From JBHIER01 sp046760705 [NCBI: bacterium] (GTDB lineage: Bacteria > JBHIER01 > G020348925): a DNA stretch of 7,887 bases. Below, piece after piece: positions 5,780 to 7,887 of the stretch. The DNA lies in assembly GCA_046760705.1 (NCBI GenBank), contig JBHIER010000141.1:1-7887 (forward strand), in the 5' to 3' direction. Position 1 is the stretch's first letter. Each line of letters starts with the position of its first letter. Position numbers and translations under genes: made by a program. The notes beneath the pieces are model-generated. The model was given only the letters and a program-made list of their open reading frames with translations, was not told the DNA's origin and ran no database searches.

Positions 5780-7786
5780 ATGGAGGAGAGAAAACAGACT
5801 GGCCTACCCCAGAACGCTTACACCCCTTTGAAGGATGGGGAGGAGTACATCTCCTACGTCCCCGCCGCTCAATACCCACCGGAGATCACTCTCCGCTCGG
5901 TCCTGTGGGGGGTGCTCATGTCTGCGGTCTTCACAGCGGCCGCAGCCTATCTCGGTCTCAAGATCGGTCAGGTCTTCGAGGCAGCCATTCCCATTGCCAT
6001 ACTCGCGGTGGGCATCGCCGGGATTTATGCCCGGCGCAGCAGTATTTTGGAGAACGTCATCATCCAATCGATCGGGGCCGCCTCAGGTGTGGTGGTGGCC
6101 GGGGCGATCTTCACCATCCCGGCCCTCTATATTCTGGAGCTCGATGCCAACTTCTTTCAGATCTTCCTGGCCTCCCTCTTCGGCGGATTTCTGGGCATTC
6201 TTTTCCTCATCCCGCTCCGCAGATATTTTTGTGCTGACCAGCACGGACTGCTCCCCTTCCCGGAGGCAACGGCCACCACAGAGGTGCTGGTCACCGGCGA
6301 AGGCGGGGGCGAACAGGCCAGGGTGCTCGTCTGGGCAGCCCTGTTGGGGGGGCTGTACGACTTCTGCATCGCCAGTTTCGGTCTGTGGCGGGAGATCGTC
6401 TCGACGCGTGTGATCCCCTGGGGGGCAGCCTTGGCCGAGAAGGCGAAGCTGGTGGTCAGGCTCAACGCTGGGGCAGCCGTCATGGGCCTGGGCTATATCG
6501 TCGGCCTGCGCTACTCGGCCATCATCTGCGCCGGGAGCCTCGTCTCCTGGCTGGTGATCATCCCGGCCATCTGGTACTTCGGCCAACATATAGGGATCAC
6601 AATCGTTCCCGGTGAGATACCCATAGCCGAGATGAGCCCGGAGCAGATCTTCTCCAATTACGTCCGGCACATAGGCATAGGTGGCATTGCCTGCGCTGGT
6701 ATGATCGGTATCATAAAGAATATTAACATCATCGTCCGAGCCTTCTCCCTGGGGATCAAGGAGATTTTCCGGGGCAAGCTGGCCAGCGCTGAGGCTGGAC
6801 CGAGGACCCAGAGGGATCTGCCCATGTCAACTTTGATTCTTCTTATCGCCCTCTCGGTGATCGCCATCCTCCTCTTTTTCCGCGCTCAGGTGGTAGCGAG
6901 CTGGGGTTTTGCTCTGGCCGCGCTGCTGCTGGCGGTCATCATCGGTTTTGTGTTCACCACAGTGGCGGCCCGAGCCATCGCCATTGTCGGGGTCAATCCT
7001 GTCTCAGGGATGACGCTGATGACATTGATCCTCTCCTCGGTCATCCTGGTGAAACTGGGCTTGCACGGCACCGGGGGCATGGTCTCGGCATTGATCATTG
7101 GCACCGTGGTCTGCACCGCCCTGTCCATGTCCGGTGGATTCATCACCGACCTGAAGATCGGGTACTGGCTCGGCTCGACACCTTACAACCAGGAGCGCTT
7201 CAAGTTTCTGGGAACCCTGGTGGCAGCGCTCTGTGTTGGGGGTGTGATCCTTCTCTTGAACAAAACGAACGGCTTCGTGCTCACGGCTGAACATCCCAAC
7301 CCTCTGGCCGCCCCTCAGGCCAATGCCATGGCGGCCATTCTGAAAGTCCTCTTCGGGGCTCAGGCCCCTTGGGGGCTTTACGTCGCCGGTATCTTTATGG
7401 CGCTGACCATGGAACTGATCAAGGTCCCACCCCTCGCCTTCGCTCTGGGGATGTACCTGCCCATAGAGCTCAACACGCCGCTCCTCATCGGCGGCCTCAT
7501 CTCCCATACGGTCTCCACCCGGAGCAAGATCGAGGAGGTGAACACGGCCCGTCGGGAGAGGGGGACGCTTATCGCCTCGGGCTTCATCGCCGGTGGGGCC
7601 CTAATGGGGGTGATCAGCGCCTTTCTGACCCTCATCTTCGCCGACAGGCTCCACACCGGCATCGGTGAGAGGCCAATTGGCGAATGGCTCTCCATTCTCC
7701 TCTTCGCCGGCCTCTGTCTGACCATGTATTATTGGGCCAAGGGAGCGAAGGAGGAGAGCGCTGCGGAAGGAGTGAGCCACGGCTGA
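5780..7786 (+). CDS. OPT-family oligopeptide (or metal-chelate) transporter
   Basis: Encodes a 668-residue integral membrane protein of the OPT superfamily. Known members are proton-coupled importers of small peptides, glutathione-like compounds or, in the yellow-stripe branch, metal chelates; the substrate here cannot be read from sequence. The ATG at 5780 is chosen because AAGGAGG ends 4 bases before it; the frame is open to 5687 but that part lacks such a site. After a soluble head of about 38 residues come some 14 to 16 hydrophobic segments, the first at about 39-60. Family-type motifs are V-N-P-V-S-G-M-T (405-412) and L-G-M-Y-L-P (about 556-561). The tail is short and charged. Length is normal for bacterial OPT proteins. 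It is a single-gene unit transcribed away from selA; a link to selenium is possible from position but not shown. Confidence 0.93.
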   Translation: MEERKQTGLPQNAYTPLKDGEEYISYVPAAQYPPEITLRSVLWGVLMSAVFTAAAAYLGLKIGQVFEAAIPIAILAVGIAGIYARRSSILENVIIQSIGAASGVVVAGAIFTIPALYILELDANFFQIFLASLFGGFLGILFLIPLRRYFCADQHGLLPFPEATATTEVLVTGEGGGEQARVLVWAALLGGLYDFCIASFGLWREIVSTRVIPWGAALAEKAKLVVRLNAGAAVMGLGYIVGLRYSAIICAGSLVSWLVIIPAIWYFGQHIGITIVPGEIPIAEMSPEQIFSNYVRHIGIGGIACAGMIGIIKNINIIVRAFSLGIKEIFRGKLASAEAGPRTQRDLPMSTLILLIALSVIAILLFFRAQVVASWGFALAALLLAVIIGFVFTTVAARAIAIVGVNPVSGMTLMTLILSSVILVKLGLHGTGGMVSALIIGTVVCTALSMSGGFITDLKIGYWLGSTPYNQERFKFLGTLVAALCVGGVILLLNKTNGFVLTAEHPNPLAAPQANAMAAILKVLFGAQAPWGLYVAGIFMALTMELIKVPPLAFALGMYLPIELNTPLLIGGLISHTVSTRSKIEEVNTARRERGTLIASGFIAGGALMGVISAFLTLIFADRLHTGIGERPIGEWLSILLFAGLCLTMYYWAKGAKEESAAEGVSHG

Positions 7787-7804
7787 GGCGGCCCAGATCG
7801 CCTC
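7785..7804 (+). terminator. Weak hairpin at the end of the OPT gene
   Basis: GAGGCG (7785-7790) pairs perfectly with CGCCTC (7799-7804) around an eight-base loop, overlapping the stop codon. No T-run follows, so it is at best an RNA-stabilising hairpin or a poor terminator. The remaining bases to the window end are AT-rich and show no gene. Confidence 0.25.
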
Positions 7805-7887
7805 CGGCAACAATGTAGCCTTAAATCAAAAGTAGGTCTTTGTCATCTGTCGTGAAAGTTTTATGAGTTTTTCTTGTTCTTATTTCA

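Overview
The window holds a bacterial selenocysteine locus and one divergent transporter gene. On the minus strand, read right to left, lie selA, selB, selD and a small cysteine-cluster protein gene of the YkgJ type. They look like one operon driven by a promoter at about 5549-5577. On the plus strand, a single OPT-family membrane transporter runs away from the same intergenic region under its own promoter. The DNA looks GC-rich by eye. Together with a complete SelA/SelB/SelD set, this suggests an anaerobic or microaerophilic bacterium that uses selenoproteins, possibly from the former Deltaproteobacteria or a similar environmental lineage. The taxonomic guess is weak because no rRNA or other marker is present.

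Layout: 1-261 holds a palindromic repeat made of 12-base units and a doubtful small secreted ORF. 262-864 is the YkgJ-like gene. 914-1966 is selD, which reads through an in-frame UGA at codon 19 that corresponds to the catalytic Cys17 of E. coli SelD. A hairpin well placed to be a bacterial SECIS follows the UGA. 1967-2146 is a gap with no gene but with a 55-base palindrome that can fold in two ways. 2147-4072 is selB and 4080-5495 is selA. 5496-5779 holds divergent promoters and two structured leaders. 5780-7786 is the OPT transporter.

How the genes work together: SelD makes selenophosphate. SelA uses it to convert seryl-tRNA(Sec) to selenocysteyl-tRNA(Sec). SelB, a specialised elongation factor, delivers that tRNA to UGA codons marked by a SECIS hairpin. 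Because SelD here is itself a selenoprotein, the pathway needs its own product to make its first enzyme. The tRNA(Sec) gene selC is not in the window. The YkgJ-like protein sits directly behind selD, so a metal- or selenium-related role is possible but unproven. The main conclusion that differs from a plain ORF call is the true start and Sec codon of selD: a standard call begins at the TTG at 1900 and loses the active-site residue.
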